A stretch of DNA of 64,000 nt, from contig NZ_AMPG01000001.1 in NCBI RefSeq assembly GCF_000299415.1, forward strand, positions 1,178,001 to 1,242,000, in the 5' to 3' direction. A model generated the notes under the pieces. That model was not told the DNA's origin, ran no database searches, and saw only the letters and a program-made list of their open reading frames with translations. A program made the position numbers and the translations under genes. This DNA is from Candidatus Microthrix parvicella Bio17-1. GTDB lineage: Bacteria > Actinomycetota > Acidimicrobiia > Acidimicrobiales > Microtrichaceae. Of this stretch, positions 29,065-38,155 are shown piece after piece (the stretch's first letter is position 1; each line of letters opens with the position of its first letter).

Positions 29065-29222
29065 CGGCTGCCCCCTGCGTGACCGACGTCTGTTTGCGAA
29101 TGCTAGCAGACGGATTTGACAATCTCATCAATCTTCGTTACGTGCCGACGTGGGCCGGCGCCGCGGCGCAGGCCCCCTCCCTCAAGGGCCTATCGTTGGG
29201 TCGGAGACGAAGGGGAGGTCCA

Positions 29223-30041
29223 GTGGGACGACTCGACGGCAAGGTGGCCATTATCACCGGTGCGGCCAGGGGCATGGGTGAGGCCGAGGCACGGCTGTTC
29301 GCATCCGAGGGCGCCCGGGTGGTGATCGCCGACGTGCTCACCGAGGAGGGCGCAGCAGTGGCAGCCGACATCGGCGAGGCCGCTCGATTTGTGCCGCTCG
29401 ATGTGACCGACGAGGCGGCCTGGCTCGATCTGATGAAAATCACCACCGACGTGTTCGGGTGCCCCGACGTGCTGGTGAACAACGCAGGTGTGCTCGTGCC
29501 GTCACCGATCCGCGAGCTCGAGGTCGAGCAGTTGCGTTACGTGCTCGACGTCAACCTGCTTGGCCCGATCCTTGGAGTAAAGGTTGTGGGAGCGGCCATG
29601 GCCGACGCCGGACGCGGTTCGATCGTCAACGTCTCCTCCACCGGCGGGTTGCTGGGCATGTCGATGATCAGCAGCTATGTCGCGTCCAAATGGGGCCTGC
29701 GCGGCTTCAGCCGATCTGCAGCGATCGAGCTCGGACCCAACGGGGTGCGGGTCAACTCGCTGCACCCCGGCGGCGTGACCACTCCCATGGTTGGCGTGAC
29801 CGACGTTTCCGCGATGGTCGAACCGCCCGGACCCGGTGAGGCCGAATCCAACCCCACCCTGGCCGCATCCGACGCTCAGGGCGCGACCCAACCCATCCGC
29901 CGGTTGGGTCGCCCAATCGAGATCGCGCGGCTGGCGCTGTTTCTGGCATCGGACGAGTCGTCGTACTGCACGGGTGCCGAGTTCGTCGCCGACGGTGGGT
30001 CGGTGGCCGGACAGGATCTGACCGCCACCTTCGGAGGCTGA
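29223..30041 (+). CDS. short-chain dehydrogenase/reductase (classical SDR)
   Basis: 272 residues. The cofactor motif TGAARGMG is at 12-19, NNAG at 86-89, Ser139, and the catalytic Tyr152-x3-Lys156 (YVASK). The C-terminal FLASDESSYCTGAEFVADGG is the usual SDR close. It is an NAD(P)-dependent oxidoreductase of unknown substrate, similar to hydroxysteroid or 3-oxoacyl reductases. The start is GTG 29223; a longer frame to 28998 runs over the divergent gene and is not used. Confidence 0.92.
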   Translation: MGRLDGKVAIITGAARGMGEAEARLFASEGARVVIADVLTEEGAAVAADIGEAARFVPLDVTDEAAWLDLMKITTDVFGCPDVLVNNAGVLVPSPIRELEVEQLRYVLDVNLLGPILGVKVVGAAMADAGRGSIVNVSSTGGLLGMSMISSYVASKWGLRGFSRSAAIELGPNGVRVNSLHPGGVTTPMVGVTDVSAMVEPPGPGEAESNPTLAASDAQGATQPIRRLGRPIEIARLALFLASDESSYCTGAEFVADGGSVAGQDLTATFGG

Positions 30042-30053
30042 ATCGACCCTGGC

Positions 30054-30257
30054 TCAGGAGGCGGCCGGGTACCCCGCCGAGGTCAGCGTCGACCTCACAG
30101 CATCGGGGTCGCCACCCACAACCGTCACGCTCTTCGATGCCACGTCAACCTCGACCGACTGCACGCCGGCCATGGCCCCGACAGCCGATTCGATGGTCGC
30201 CTTGCAATGTTCACAGCTGACGTCGGGCACCTTGAAAGTTGTCTCCTGCTCGGACAC
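30054..30257 (-). CDS. copZ: heavy-metal-associated (HMA) copper chaperone
   Basis: 67 residues forming one ferredoxin-like HMA domain. The metal-binding motif is VSCEHCK (Cys15, Cys18). GVQSVEVDVASKSVTV and a C-terminal AGYPA complete the fold. It would carry Cu(I) to a P-type ATPase or sensor. It stands alone, convergent with the SDR gene. No copper ATPase is in the window. Confidence 0.88.
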   Translation of the reverse strand: MSEQETTFKVPDVSCEHCKATIESAVGAMAGVQSVEVDVASKSVTVVGGDPDAVRSTLTSAGYPAAS

Positions 30258-30364
30258 TGTCGCCTCCTTGAGGGGTGCTGAGGTCGGGTTGGGTGGTTGT
30301 TGGCCACCCGTCTGACAAGTTCAAGACGAATCTACCGACCTGCTGCGGATATCGAGCATCACAT

Positions 30365-32578
30365 TCATGACGGAAGCCAGTGGCCCACCGTTACCGTCAA
30401 CCGGTAGTTCCCATCTCCGAAGTCGAACCCCAGCTCACCATGGACGACACCGCCTGGTTCCTCCCGGAGGATCTTGAAGTTCGGCGAGCCTGCCAGCTGA
30501 TCGGCTCCGAGGAGCGTCGCCGATGCTCTGTCGTTCGCAGACGTATCATCGAGCTCGATGATGGTCACGTCGATCTTGTCGACGTAGGTGATGGACGTGA
30601 TCCAGGGGTCCAGAGTGCGGGAGTCATCGTCGTCAAAGTCGCCCACCTGATCATTGCTGATCTTGATCGTCAGACTCTCGTCGGCGACAAGTTCTACAGC
30701 AATGTCGTCTGAACCCCACTCGTTCCCCAAGAAGCCATCGGTTTCGTCTTCGCAGAAGAGTGTGATCTCACTGTTCGGAATGCCAGATCCCCGCCCGTAG
30801 AGCACGGAGAGATCGGTGCGCCAGATCGCTGTCAGGTCGCGCGCGTCCGGGTCGAGACGCCTCGCGACCGCGAAGAAGTGGCCGTTGTCGGCGGTCCCGA
30901 ACCGAACCGACGGGGTGTTCGATCCCGGGCCGTCGGTTCCCAACACCGACCATTGGTTGCCATCTCGCAGTTCCACGACGGAGAGTTCAAATCCCGCTGC
31001 GTCGGCACCGCCGAGTTGGACTTCCACCGTTTGCTCGGCGCCGGTGTCCACCTTCACGGTGTCGAACATGAACCACAACGCGTTTTCGTCGGAGAAGGGC
31101 GTGCTGGAATCGTCGTTCGCAAAGTTGGGGCTGCTCGGCGCCTCAACAGCGGCTTCGACTGAAGGCAACAGGCCAATCGCATCGAACCTATCCAGCCCTT
31201 CGTTTCGATGTAAGCGAAGCTCAAAGCCGGACTTCGAATCACGCACAAGTTCCGAGACCCGCAGAAAGAACGGAACATCGGGAAACACGAACCGCCGCCC
31301 GCGTTCGGACTCCGAAATCCCGAAGGGAGGCATCGGGGTGGACAGGTTCGTCGCAGCGAAGGCTGCCAGCTCGGGAGTCCCGTACTTCTGGTGCAGGTCG
31401 ATCTCGTAGCTCCCCTTCTCCTCCACGCGGAACCACCACATGCTCCCCGAGTAGATCCCCCCGCTCTCGGAGGCGTCCGGCGGAGCTGAGATCACCTGGG
31501 CGAGCGCTACCGAGTTGTGTTCGTCTTGATGGGCCAAGTCGACCCTGACGGGGCGATGGTCGCTGGTGTACGAGCTCGAGGGGTCGAGGATCTCGAGGGC
31601 GAGGCATTGGTGTTGCATCTCGAGGCGACCCGCAAACGAGGCCGGGTGCAGGAAGTAGTCAAGCCGTTGCTCCTTCGGCTCGTAGCGGGCCGGCGCAGTG
31701 TGGCCTGGATCGCGGCCGTTGTCGTCACCGCACTGCTCGATGCCCCATGCTTCTACCAGCGAATCGGTGAAGAACGCTCCGGGGTTGTAGAAGAGATTGC
31801 TCCACTCTTCGGCGCCGAGAGGGGTCCCGCCGGGCGTCGCGGGGTTCGTGTTGGCTCCGACGATGTTGAGGTCGCCGAGCAGGTACACCTCCTCCTGGAA
31901 CGGGGCTGCCGTCCCCACGCAGGTCTCGATGAACCGCTGCATCTGGGCCATCTGGTCGACGCGGGTCTCGGCGTGTTCGCCGACGGCGTCCGAATCGGCC
32001 TGCGTGTGAGACGCGAACACGTGGACCCGGTCAGCACCTGAGCGGAGTCGGGCGTAGATCATCCCCTTGGCGGCATGGACGTCATTACCGGCCGTCTCGC
32101 TGAAGGGTTCATAACCAACGAACGGCACTCCATTCGGGAACACACCGGCGAATTCGGGAGGCGCCGGGACCGTGTCGAATGGCAACCGGCTGAAGAGCAT
32201 CAGGCCGCTGTCCTCCCAGATCCCTTCCAGCAACGACCAACCGATGAGCCCCAGCCCTACCAGCTGCGAAATCAGCGATGGAGCGACGAGCAAGCCGACT
32301 CCGAGCAGCTGCAGGCCGAGTTGGTCTTCGTCGGCCTTCGTGATCATGCTGCCAAAGCGGCCCCCAAGCCGATCAGCGAGGATCTCGCGGGCATCCTCGT
32401 CGAACACTTCGTTGAGGAGCACGATGTCGTAGTCCTGGGGGCTCGCCAGGATCCGGTCTGCGATCGAATGAGCACGAGGTTCGGCGTTCTCGGACGGAAA
32501 GAGGGACTTGTCGGCACCAGCCTCCATCCCCCAGGACCGCAGCTGGGTATTGAACGTCAGGATGCGTAAGGGCTGCAT
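30365..32578 (-). CDS. endonuclease/exonuclease/phosphatase-family protein, sphingomyelinase-like, with large C-terminal extension
   Basis: 737 residues. The N-terminal ~390 residues are an EEP domain: ILTFNTQ (Asn10), LLNEVFD (Glu57), FASHTQADS, LLGDLNIVGAN and SDHRPV hold the expected Mg-binding and catalytic residues, and the layout recalls neutral sphingomyelinases. The other ~350 residues are beta-rich with acidic stretches and may be two sandwich domains. A hydrophobic segment near residues 85-110 could contact a membrane. No signal peptide. Last gene of a four-gene operon with a phospholipase C-like gene, hence a lipid phosphodiesterase guess. A frame extending to 32968 runs over the propeller gene. 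Confidence 0.75.
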   Translation of the reverse strand: MQPLRILTFNTQLRSWGMEAGADKSLFPSENAEPRAHSIADRILASPQDYDIVLLNEVFDEDAREILADRLGGRFGSMITKADEDQLGLQLLGVGLLVAPSLISQLVGLGLIGWSLLEGIWEDSGLMLFSRLPFDTVPAPPEFAGVFPNGVPFVGYEPFSETAGNDVHAAKGMIYARLRSGADRVHVFASHTQADSDAVGEHAETRVDQMAQMQRFIETCVGTAAPFQEEVYLLGDLNIVGANTNPATPGGTPLGAEEWSNLFYNPGAFFTDSLVEAWGIEQCGDDNGRDPGHTAPARYEPKEQRLDYFLHPASFAGRLEMQHQCLALEILDPSSSYTSDHRPVRVDLAHQDEHNSVALAQVISAPPDASESGGIYSGSMWWFRVEEKGSYEIDLHQKYGTPELAAFAATNLSTPMPPFGISESERGRRFVFPDVPFFLRVSELVRDSKSGFELRLHRNEGLDRFDAIGLLPSVEAAVEAPSSPNFANDDSSTPFSDENALWFMFDTVKVDTGAEQTVEVQLGGADAAGFELSVVELRDGNQWSVLGTDGPGSNTPSVRFGTADNGHFFAVARRLDPDARDLTAIWRTDLSVLYGRGSGIPNSEITLFCEDETDGFLGNEWGSDDIAVELVADESLTIKISNDQVGDFDDDDSRTLDPWITSITYVDKIDVTIIELDDTSANDRASATLLGADQLAGSPNFKILREEPGGVVHGELGFDFGDGNYRLTVTVGHWLPS

Positions 32579-32589
32579 GGTGGCTCCGA

Positions 32590-33483
32590 TCAGGCGAAGT
32601 GAGCGATGGCGATGCCGACGGGTTCGTCGAACCGTCTGGGCTCGCCCTCGGCAACGATGGAGGACAGCGTCGTGTTGGGGCTCCACCCGCCGGCTCCCTC
32701 GGTGACGAACTGAACGATCACGGATGCGCGTGGATCGGTGACATAAACCACGTTGCTCGACTCGCTCGCCATGGCCGACGGCATCACGAGGACCCCTGCA
32801 GCTCCATGTTCCACAAAGGTCTCGACACCCGTGCCCGCATCGAGGATCTCGACCAACGCCGAGCGTCTGACATCGACGACGAGCACCGTGTCTCCGATCG
32901 CGCAGACTCCGACGGGTGCAGCGAGTGGCACCCCCCCGACGAACGGCCCGATGGCAGACCAACCCCACCCTCCGATCTCGTCGATACGAACGACCCGGCC
33001 GGCACGTCCGTCAGTGACGTAAATGCGACCAGCGGCATCGTGGGCGAGGCTGGTCGGAGCGAGGAAACCAATGGCATCGGGATCTGCCGATGTAGGGCCC
33101 GGCAACGGACCCAACGCGGCCCAACCCGAACCGGACAGCGAATCGACACGGACAACCCGGCGATTACCGGTGTCGGCAATCCAGATCACACCCTTCTCGT
33201 CCACGTGGACCGCAGTCGGTGTGTCGAACTCGTCGACCCCTGAACCAAACGTGCCGTACTCCTGCCACGATCCGACAAAATCGACCGGATCGAATGACAC
33301 GATCCGATGGTTGCCGGCGTCAGCGACCAACAACTGGTTCACATCATCGGAGGCCAGCCCACGCGGTCGTTCAAACTCACCGATGCCGCTCCCACGTGCA
33401 CCAAAGCGCTCATCGACATCAGCCAGATCGCCCGGGAGCACGATGACCTCGCAGCGCCGACGATCGCTCACGTAAACCTTCAT
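32590..33483 (-). CDS. NHL-repeat beta-propeller protein
   Basis: 297 residues made of about six NHL-like blades: repeated units such as NQLLVADAGNHRIVSFD, GVIWIADTGNRRVVRVD and GRIYVTDGRAGRVVRID at roughly 45-residue spacing. Propellers of this type bind proteins or ligands; no catalytic site is evident. It overlaps the upstream gene by ATGA and lies 11 bases before the EEP gene. No signal peptide. Its place between two predicted lipases suggests a scaffold or targeting role, which is inference. Confidence 0.8.
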   Translation of the reverse strand: MKVYVSDRRRCEVIVLPGDLADVDERFGARGSGIGEFERPRGLASDDVNQLLVADAGNHRIVSFDPVDFVGSWQEYGTFGSGVDEFDTPTAVHVDEKGVIWIADTGNRRVVRVDSLSGSGWAALGPLPGPTSADPDAIGFLAPTSLAHDAAGRIYVTDGRAGRVVRIDEIGGWGWSAIGPFVGGVPLAAPVGVCAIGDTVLVVDVRRSALVEILDAGTGVETFVEHGAAGVLVMPSAMASESSNVVYVTDPRASVIVQFVTEGAGGWSPNTTLSSIVAEGEPRRFDEPVGIAIAHFA

Positions 33484-34679
33484 GACTGAGTCACCACAAT
33501 GCTGTAACCGCCGATCACGACGCCGTCGCGCAGTGCCTCGAACCGGAGCAGGTGCGTGTCCGCCGGATCTTCCGACATTGCTGCGGCCAACGCCCGGCCC
33601 GTCAGCTCATCGGCCTCGATCAGGCGAGCGAGGGCAACTGCGGACCGCCCTCGCTTCGTGGGTTCGCCTTCGCTCTCGGGGTTCTGACCGAAGCGGTAGA
33701 GGCGGCTGCCACGCTCAGGAGCGGTGACCCACCCGATGGTTCCACGGGTGCGAGAGGCGCTCTCCTCCTGCTCGGATTCTCCCCGGTCGTGCCTCACCAA
33801 AAGATGGGTAGGTGGGCGCGGGCGGGGAATGCCCACCCAATCCCCGCCGCCGGCCAGCGCGTGTGGTGCGAGCACGTCGGTCACCGTTTCAAGGCCGTGA
33901 ACCAACTGCATCGAGTCGTTGGGGCCGATCTGCCGGCCGAGCCAGAGAAGAAGTGGGTGGAGATCGAGATCGGGGCGGGCCACGTGGAGGTTGAGCTGGC
34001 CCACGTGACGGTCCGTGGCGGCGTCGAACCCGACCGTGGCGCGATCCATCAGACACGATACGACCGCGAGCAGGCACTCGTGTCCCTCGTTTTCCCACCT
34101 CGGGATCCACGGCTCGGCGATGCGGACGACGCTCATACATGCGGTCGACGTGCGGTCGGCAAGATCGAAACCTGCATTCCCGATCAGCTCCGGAGGATGG
34201 GGCGAACCGGCGCCGAAGGAGAAGGCCGGGTTCGCCCAGTAAGCATCAACGCGCGCTCCGATCGCGGCGAGGCGACCCAGATTCCACACCCGGACAAAGA
34301 TCGTGTGCGGTTCGCCCAGCCGGGGCGTGAGCGTTGCAGCCTGAGCGTCGATCGAGTCCACGATGCCGGGAACGACGATGATGTCGGGCGACTGCCAGAA
34401 GTAGGGCATAGGCGGTTCTCGTACGCCGTGATCGCCGGTCATCGCCCGGATGAGGAGGTACGGGAGCAACTGGTCTTGGCGGGGACGCCGACCGGGCGCT
34501 CGCTCATCGACCCAGGCGAGGACGTGCCTGAGCGCGTCCTCCTCGTCAGCCTCATCGGGCAGGTGGTGGAGCGGTTGTAACGGATGTTTACGAGTGGTGG
34601 TTGGATCGCCGCCGCGAGCGAGACGATCCTCCTCCGGCGTGAGTTCGGGATGGTCGAAGTGCTCACGGATGTCGCTCAC
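33480..34679 (-). CDS. protein with CARDB/Ig-like domain, function unknown
   Basis: 399 residues from a GTG 1 base after the preceding stop; an ATG at 34730 would overlap the phospholipase gene by 50 bases. The N-terminal ~110 residues are charged and possibly helical. SPDIIVVPGIVDS opens a beta-rich region with HTIFVRVWNLGRLAA and ECLLAVVSCLMD, the look of a CARDB-type sandwich. The C-terminal ~150 residues are another beta-rich part. I recognise no enzyme motif. It is second in the operon and is coupled at both ends. Confidence 0.65.
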   Translation of the reverse strand: MSDIREHFDHPELTPEEDRLARGGDPTTTRKHPLQPLHHLPDEADEEDALRHVLAWVDERAPGRRPRQDQLLPYLLIRAMTGDHGVREPPMPYFWQSPDIIVVPGIVDSIDAQAATLTPRLGEPHTIFVRVWNLGRLAAIGARVDAYWANPAFSFGAGSPHPPELIGNAGFDLADRTSTACMSVVRIAEPWIPRWENEGHECLLAVVSCLMDRATVGFDAATDRHVGQLNLHVARPDLDLHPLLLWLGRQIGPNDSMQLVHGLETVTDVLAPHALAGGGDWVGIPRPRPPTHLLVRHDRGESEQEESASRTRGTIGWVTAPERGSRLYRFGQNPESEGEPTKRGRSAVALARLIEADELTGRALAAAMSEDPADTHLLRFEALRDGVVIGGYSIVVTQS

Positions 34680-34680
34680 G

Positions 34681-36990
34681 TCATTCCTTCCGTCCGGCCG
34701 GGTCGAGACCCCCGGCAGCGACGATGTCATCCGGGGTCACCTCGGTGCCGCTCAAGTCGCCCTCGTGTGGGTTGCAACCGGGGTCAACGCCTTCGAGATA
34801 GTGGATCGCCAGATGGGTGTGCGCGTCGTAGACCCGAGCGTCGGTGTTCCCCTGGTAGCCCTCGGGTGGGGTGCACGGCTTACCGAACTTGAACGTGCCA
34901 TCAAACTCAGATCCGTCCGGTGTGGTGGTGCCCGTCATACGGTTCCAATCCCAACAGTGATACCCGTACCCCCGGTCGGCATCGAGGTTGTAGTCGGGAT
35001 GCTGGTCGCCCGACGTCATCCGGCCGATCACGTGGAGGCCATAATCGACCGGGTCGCCGAGGTGCTCGCCCTTGCCGAGGTGGAAATCGCATGCTTCCTC
35101 GGTGGCGTGCGGAGTCTTTGCAGCGTCGAAAAGCCTGCGGGCTTCGGTGTGGCCGGGGTCGTTTCCGAAAAGCGCCGTCGCGTCCTGCCATTGCTGCCAC
35201 GGACCGGCATGGGTCAGCGATGGCTCCCAGCCGTTGACGGTTCCGTCGTTGTGCCGGTGTGGGTACCGCCAAGGTCGCAAGAACTCCGAGGGAGCCTTGC
35301 CGTCAGCCCAGGAATCACCGACGATCGCCCCGAACACCTGTTGAAATGTGGACGGATCGTCACGGATAATCGAGCGGGGGTAGGCGGCATCTGCGTCCCG
35401 TGGGGAGCCCGCTTGGCGGCCCGACGGCTCGTCCGGGACTGGGAAGGGTGGCACGCCGGTCGGGCTCTTCAGCATCGCTGCCAGGTTCGGACCCGCAGCC
35501 GTCGAGATACCCAGGCGGACGAGGCCTTCGGAAATCTCCTCGTGCTTCGGCATGAGGAAGCCCGTCATCACGAGTGGTTGTCGAGCGGCAAGCATCGCGC
35601 TCCACATCGGGACCACGACGTTTTCGTACAGAACTTCACGGACGGGATACGTGGCGAGATCATTGATCACGGCGACAGGCAGGGTGCCAAACCAAACCCC
35701 AAGCTCTGCCAGATACAAAGGCCAGCTCAACACCGCCAAGAGCATGTCGAGCAGATCGAAGTCGTCGTCGTCGTCACCTCCACGTGCCGGATCGTCATGT
35801 CCGCCGAACCCTGGAGGCGACGGAGGACTGTGATCGTTGAAGACAGGGGGCGCCGTCGGTCGGCGGGGTGAGTATCCCGAAGTGCTGGTGTACTTGACGT
35901 ACTTGTACAGCGTCCACCAAGTGTCCTGAATGGCGTCCACGCTGGGGCGGCCACTCGATCCGTCATGGAAGCTTGCCGAGCCCTGCGTGAGCAGCCTCGG
36001 GCCGTCGTCGCCGTAGACGTCGGCCATCGTGTCGATGATGAGACGACACAGGTCGGCAGGAAGGTCGAGGGTGTCGAGGTCCCACAGCTCCTCGCGTTCG
36101 TGATCTGCGGCCGCTGAGTCATCCGTCGGATAACCCGGCAGGCCGGTGAAATAGTCGTACGCAGGCGCATCTGAAGCGCCCAGGTAGGGGGCCTGCTGTC
36201 CGTTTCGGAACGCAAGTCGGAAGTGCAGGGCAGCGGTGTCCATTTCCCCGTAAGGCTCGGTCCCGCCGTGCTGCGCGTCGTAGACCCGAGCGTCCATGTG
36301 GTTCTCGACCAGGTGGTGACGCTGCCAATGCAGGCGGAACGGGCCACCACATTTGGCATTCACGAACGAGTGCCCGGTGACATCGGTTGCACAGTGACTC
36401 ATCCAGCCGAGGGCGAAGGCTTTATGTTGTTCGGTGGTCGCGTTCTCGTACAGCTTGCGGGCAAACTCAAACGTCTTTCGGTAATGGAACATGTCAGACC
36501 AGTAAAAGCCCGAATCCCCCCAGCCTTTCGGAACGCCACTGGTGAGCAGGCCGAACCAGTCGTAGAGCTTGGTGAGTAGTCCGAGAATCGCATCCTTGAT
36601 CAGCTCGGCGAGCTCCTGCAGCATCGTTCCGATCTCTCTTGCAACACCACCGCTGATCTGGTTGATCACGTTGCCCACACCGCTGATCACTGGGGCTGCC
36701 CACTCGTTCCAGCGCTTCAGAAACTCCTCGTCGAGCACTTCCCAGACATCTCGAATCCAGTCGATGATCGTGCGGAGCACGTTTCCCTTGTCGCCGGAGA
36801 AGTCGGGCAGCAAGAAGAAGATGTCGGGACCTAGCGCGCCCGCGGCCAGGTAGTTGCGCCACTTGTAGGCGATCTCTCCGAGATCGATGGCCCCGTCCTT
36901 ACCGATCGGGAAGTCGATGGGGACATCGCCGTTGCGGAGTTGGTCGGCCGTCTTTTTCGCGGCTTCCATATGAATGTACCAGCCAGGCAT
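34681..36990 (-). CDS. zinc-dependent phospholipase C-like protein
   Basis: 769 residues. The start MPGWYIHMEAAKKTADQL and AGALGPDIFFLLPD match the N-terminus of PF00882-type zinc-dependent phospholipase C proteins. GWMSHCATDVTGHSFVNA followed by RHHLVENHMDARVYD supplies the His/Asp metal ligands. A second half with a proline- and aspartate-rich linker (about residues 395-425), a hydrophobic segment and repeated His-rich stretches (DARVYDAHTHLAIHYLEG) is unusual; DARVYDA recurs in both halves. No signal peptide is seen. GGAGG precedes the ATG. First gene of the four-gene operon. Confidence 0.75.
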   Translation of the reverse strand: MPGWYIHMEAAKKTADQLRNGDVPIDFPIGKDGAIDLGEIAYKWRNYLAAGALGPDIFFLLPDFSGDKGNVLRTIIDWIRDVWEVLDEEFLKRWNEWAAPVISGVGNVINQISGGVAREIGTMLQELAELIKDAILGLLTKLYDWFGLLTSGVPKGWGDSGFYWSDMFHYRKTFEFARKLYENATTEQHKAFALGWMSHCATDVTGHSFVNAKCGGPFRLHWQRHHLVENHMDARVYDAQHGGTEPYGEMDTAALHFRLAFRNGQQAPYLGASDAPAYDYFTGLPGYPTDDSAAADHEREELWDLDTLDLPADLCRLIIDTMADVYGDDGPRLLTQGSASFHDGSSGRPSVDAIQDTWWTLYKYVKYTSTSGYSPRRPTAPPVFNDHSPPSPPGFGGHDDPARGGDDDDDFDLLDMLLAVLSWPLYLAELGVWFGTLPVAVINDLATYPVREVLYENVVVPMWSAMLAARQPLVMTGFLMPKHEEISEGLVRLGISTAAGPNLAAMLKSPTGVPPFPVPDEPSGRQAGSPRDADAAYPRSIIRDDPSTFQQVFGAIVGDSWADGKAPSEFLRPWRYPHRHNDGTVNGWEPSLTHAGPWQQWQDATALFGNDPGHTEARRLFDAAKTPHATEEACDFHLGKGEHLGDPVDYGLHVIGRMTSGDQHPDYNLDADRGYGYHCWDWNRMTGTTTPDGSEFDGTFKFGKPCTPPEGYQGNTDARVYDAHTHLAIHYLEGVDPGCNPHEGDLSGTEVTPDDIVAAGGLDPAGRKE

Positions 36991-37252
36991 GAGGCCTCCA
37001 ACGAGCCATCGACAAAAAGCACGTATTCCAATAGATTTAGATTGCCGACCGCGGAACGAAAGCGCTTACACTTTACCAGACTCATCATATATTGCAATGT
37101 CTTTATAGACTGCCCTTGGCTGGAAAGACGGCGTGATCCATGGGTGGTCGCGGTGGGCACGCAACCTGAGCTCAAACGGCTCGACCTAGACTTGGCCGAC
37201 CGCCACCACGCCAAGGGCGGAACGCCAAGCATCACCGCGCAGGGACCAGATC
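36991..37252. promoter_or_regulatory. divergent promoter region, AT-rich
   Basis: 262 bases between the phospholipase operon (leftward) and cbpA (rightward). The stretch 37010-37110 is clearly more AT-rich than the surroundings (AATAGATTTAGATTG, CATATATTGCAATG, CTTTATAG) and probably holds the promoters. I see no HspR-type inverted repeat. Confidence 0.5.
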
Positions 37253-38155
37253 ATGAGCGACTCCACCGACTACTACGAGGTGCTCGGAGTCGATCGCACT
37301 GCGACGAGCGACGAGATCAAGCGTGCCTATCGCAAACTGGCCCGAACGCATCACCCCGACATCAACAAGGATCCATCGGCCGAAGCGCGGTTCAAGGAAA
37401 TCGGCCAGGCCAACGAGGTGCTCTCAGACCCCGGGTTGCGCGCAAGGTACGACGCGTTCGGTGCCGACTTCCGCCATGTACCCGACGATGTCGATCCAGA
37501 GGAATGGGCCAACGCCCAGCGCATGCGCGACCAGGGCGGCCGGCCTTCGCCGGGCCAGCAGCAAAACGTCGACGACGCCGCGTTCCAGGACTTCTTCGAG
37601 GACCTCCTTCGCGAACAAGGGAGAACCGCTCGCGGGTGGGGTCCGATCCCGGGTGCTGACCAGCGGGCGGGCATCACCTTGAGCCTCGAGGATGCATTCC
37701 ACGGCGGGCGTCGGTCGCTCACGATGGCCGGGCCCACCGGGGAACGGACCATCCAGGTGAAGATCCCCGCCGGGGTGACCGACGGCCAGACGATCCGCCT
37801 GCCGGGACAAGGCGCCCGTGGGTCCGAGGGTGCCCCGCCGGGTGACCTGTTCCTTCACGTCACCATCGAGCCCGATCCCAGGTTCCGGCTGGATGGCCGG
37901 GACATCGAGACCGACCTTCCGCTGGCACCATGGGAAGCGGTGCTGGGTGCCACGGTGCCCGTCGGGGGTCCGGGTGGCACGACCAAGATCAAGGTGTCTC
38001 CGGGAACGTCGACCGGTAAGCGGCTGCGCATTCGCGGCCAGGGGCTCCCCGGGCCGGCGACCGCCGGCGACCTCTATGCCCGCGTTCAGATCGTCGTGCC
38101 CGAACAGTCGTCCCCAGACGACCGGCGCCTGTACGAAGAGCTGGCGGAGCTCAGT

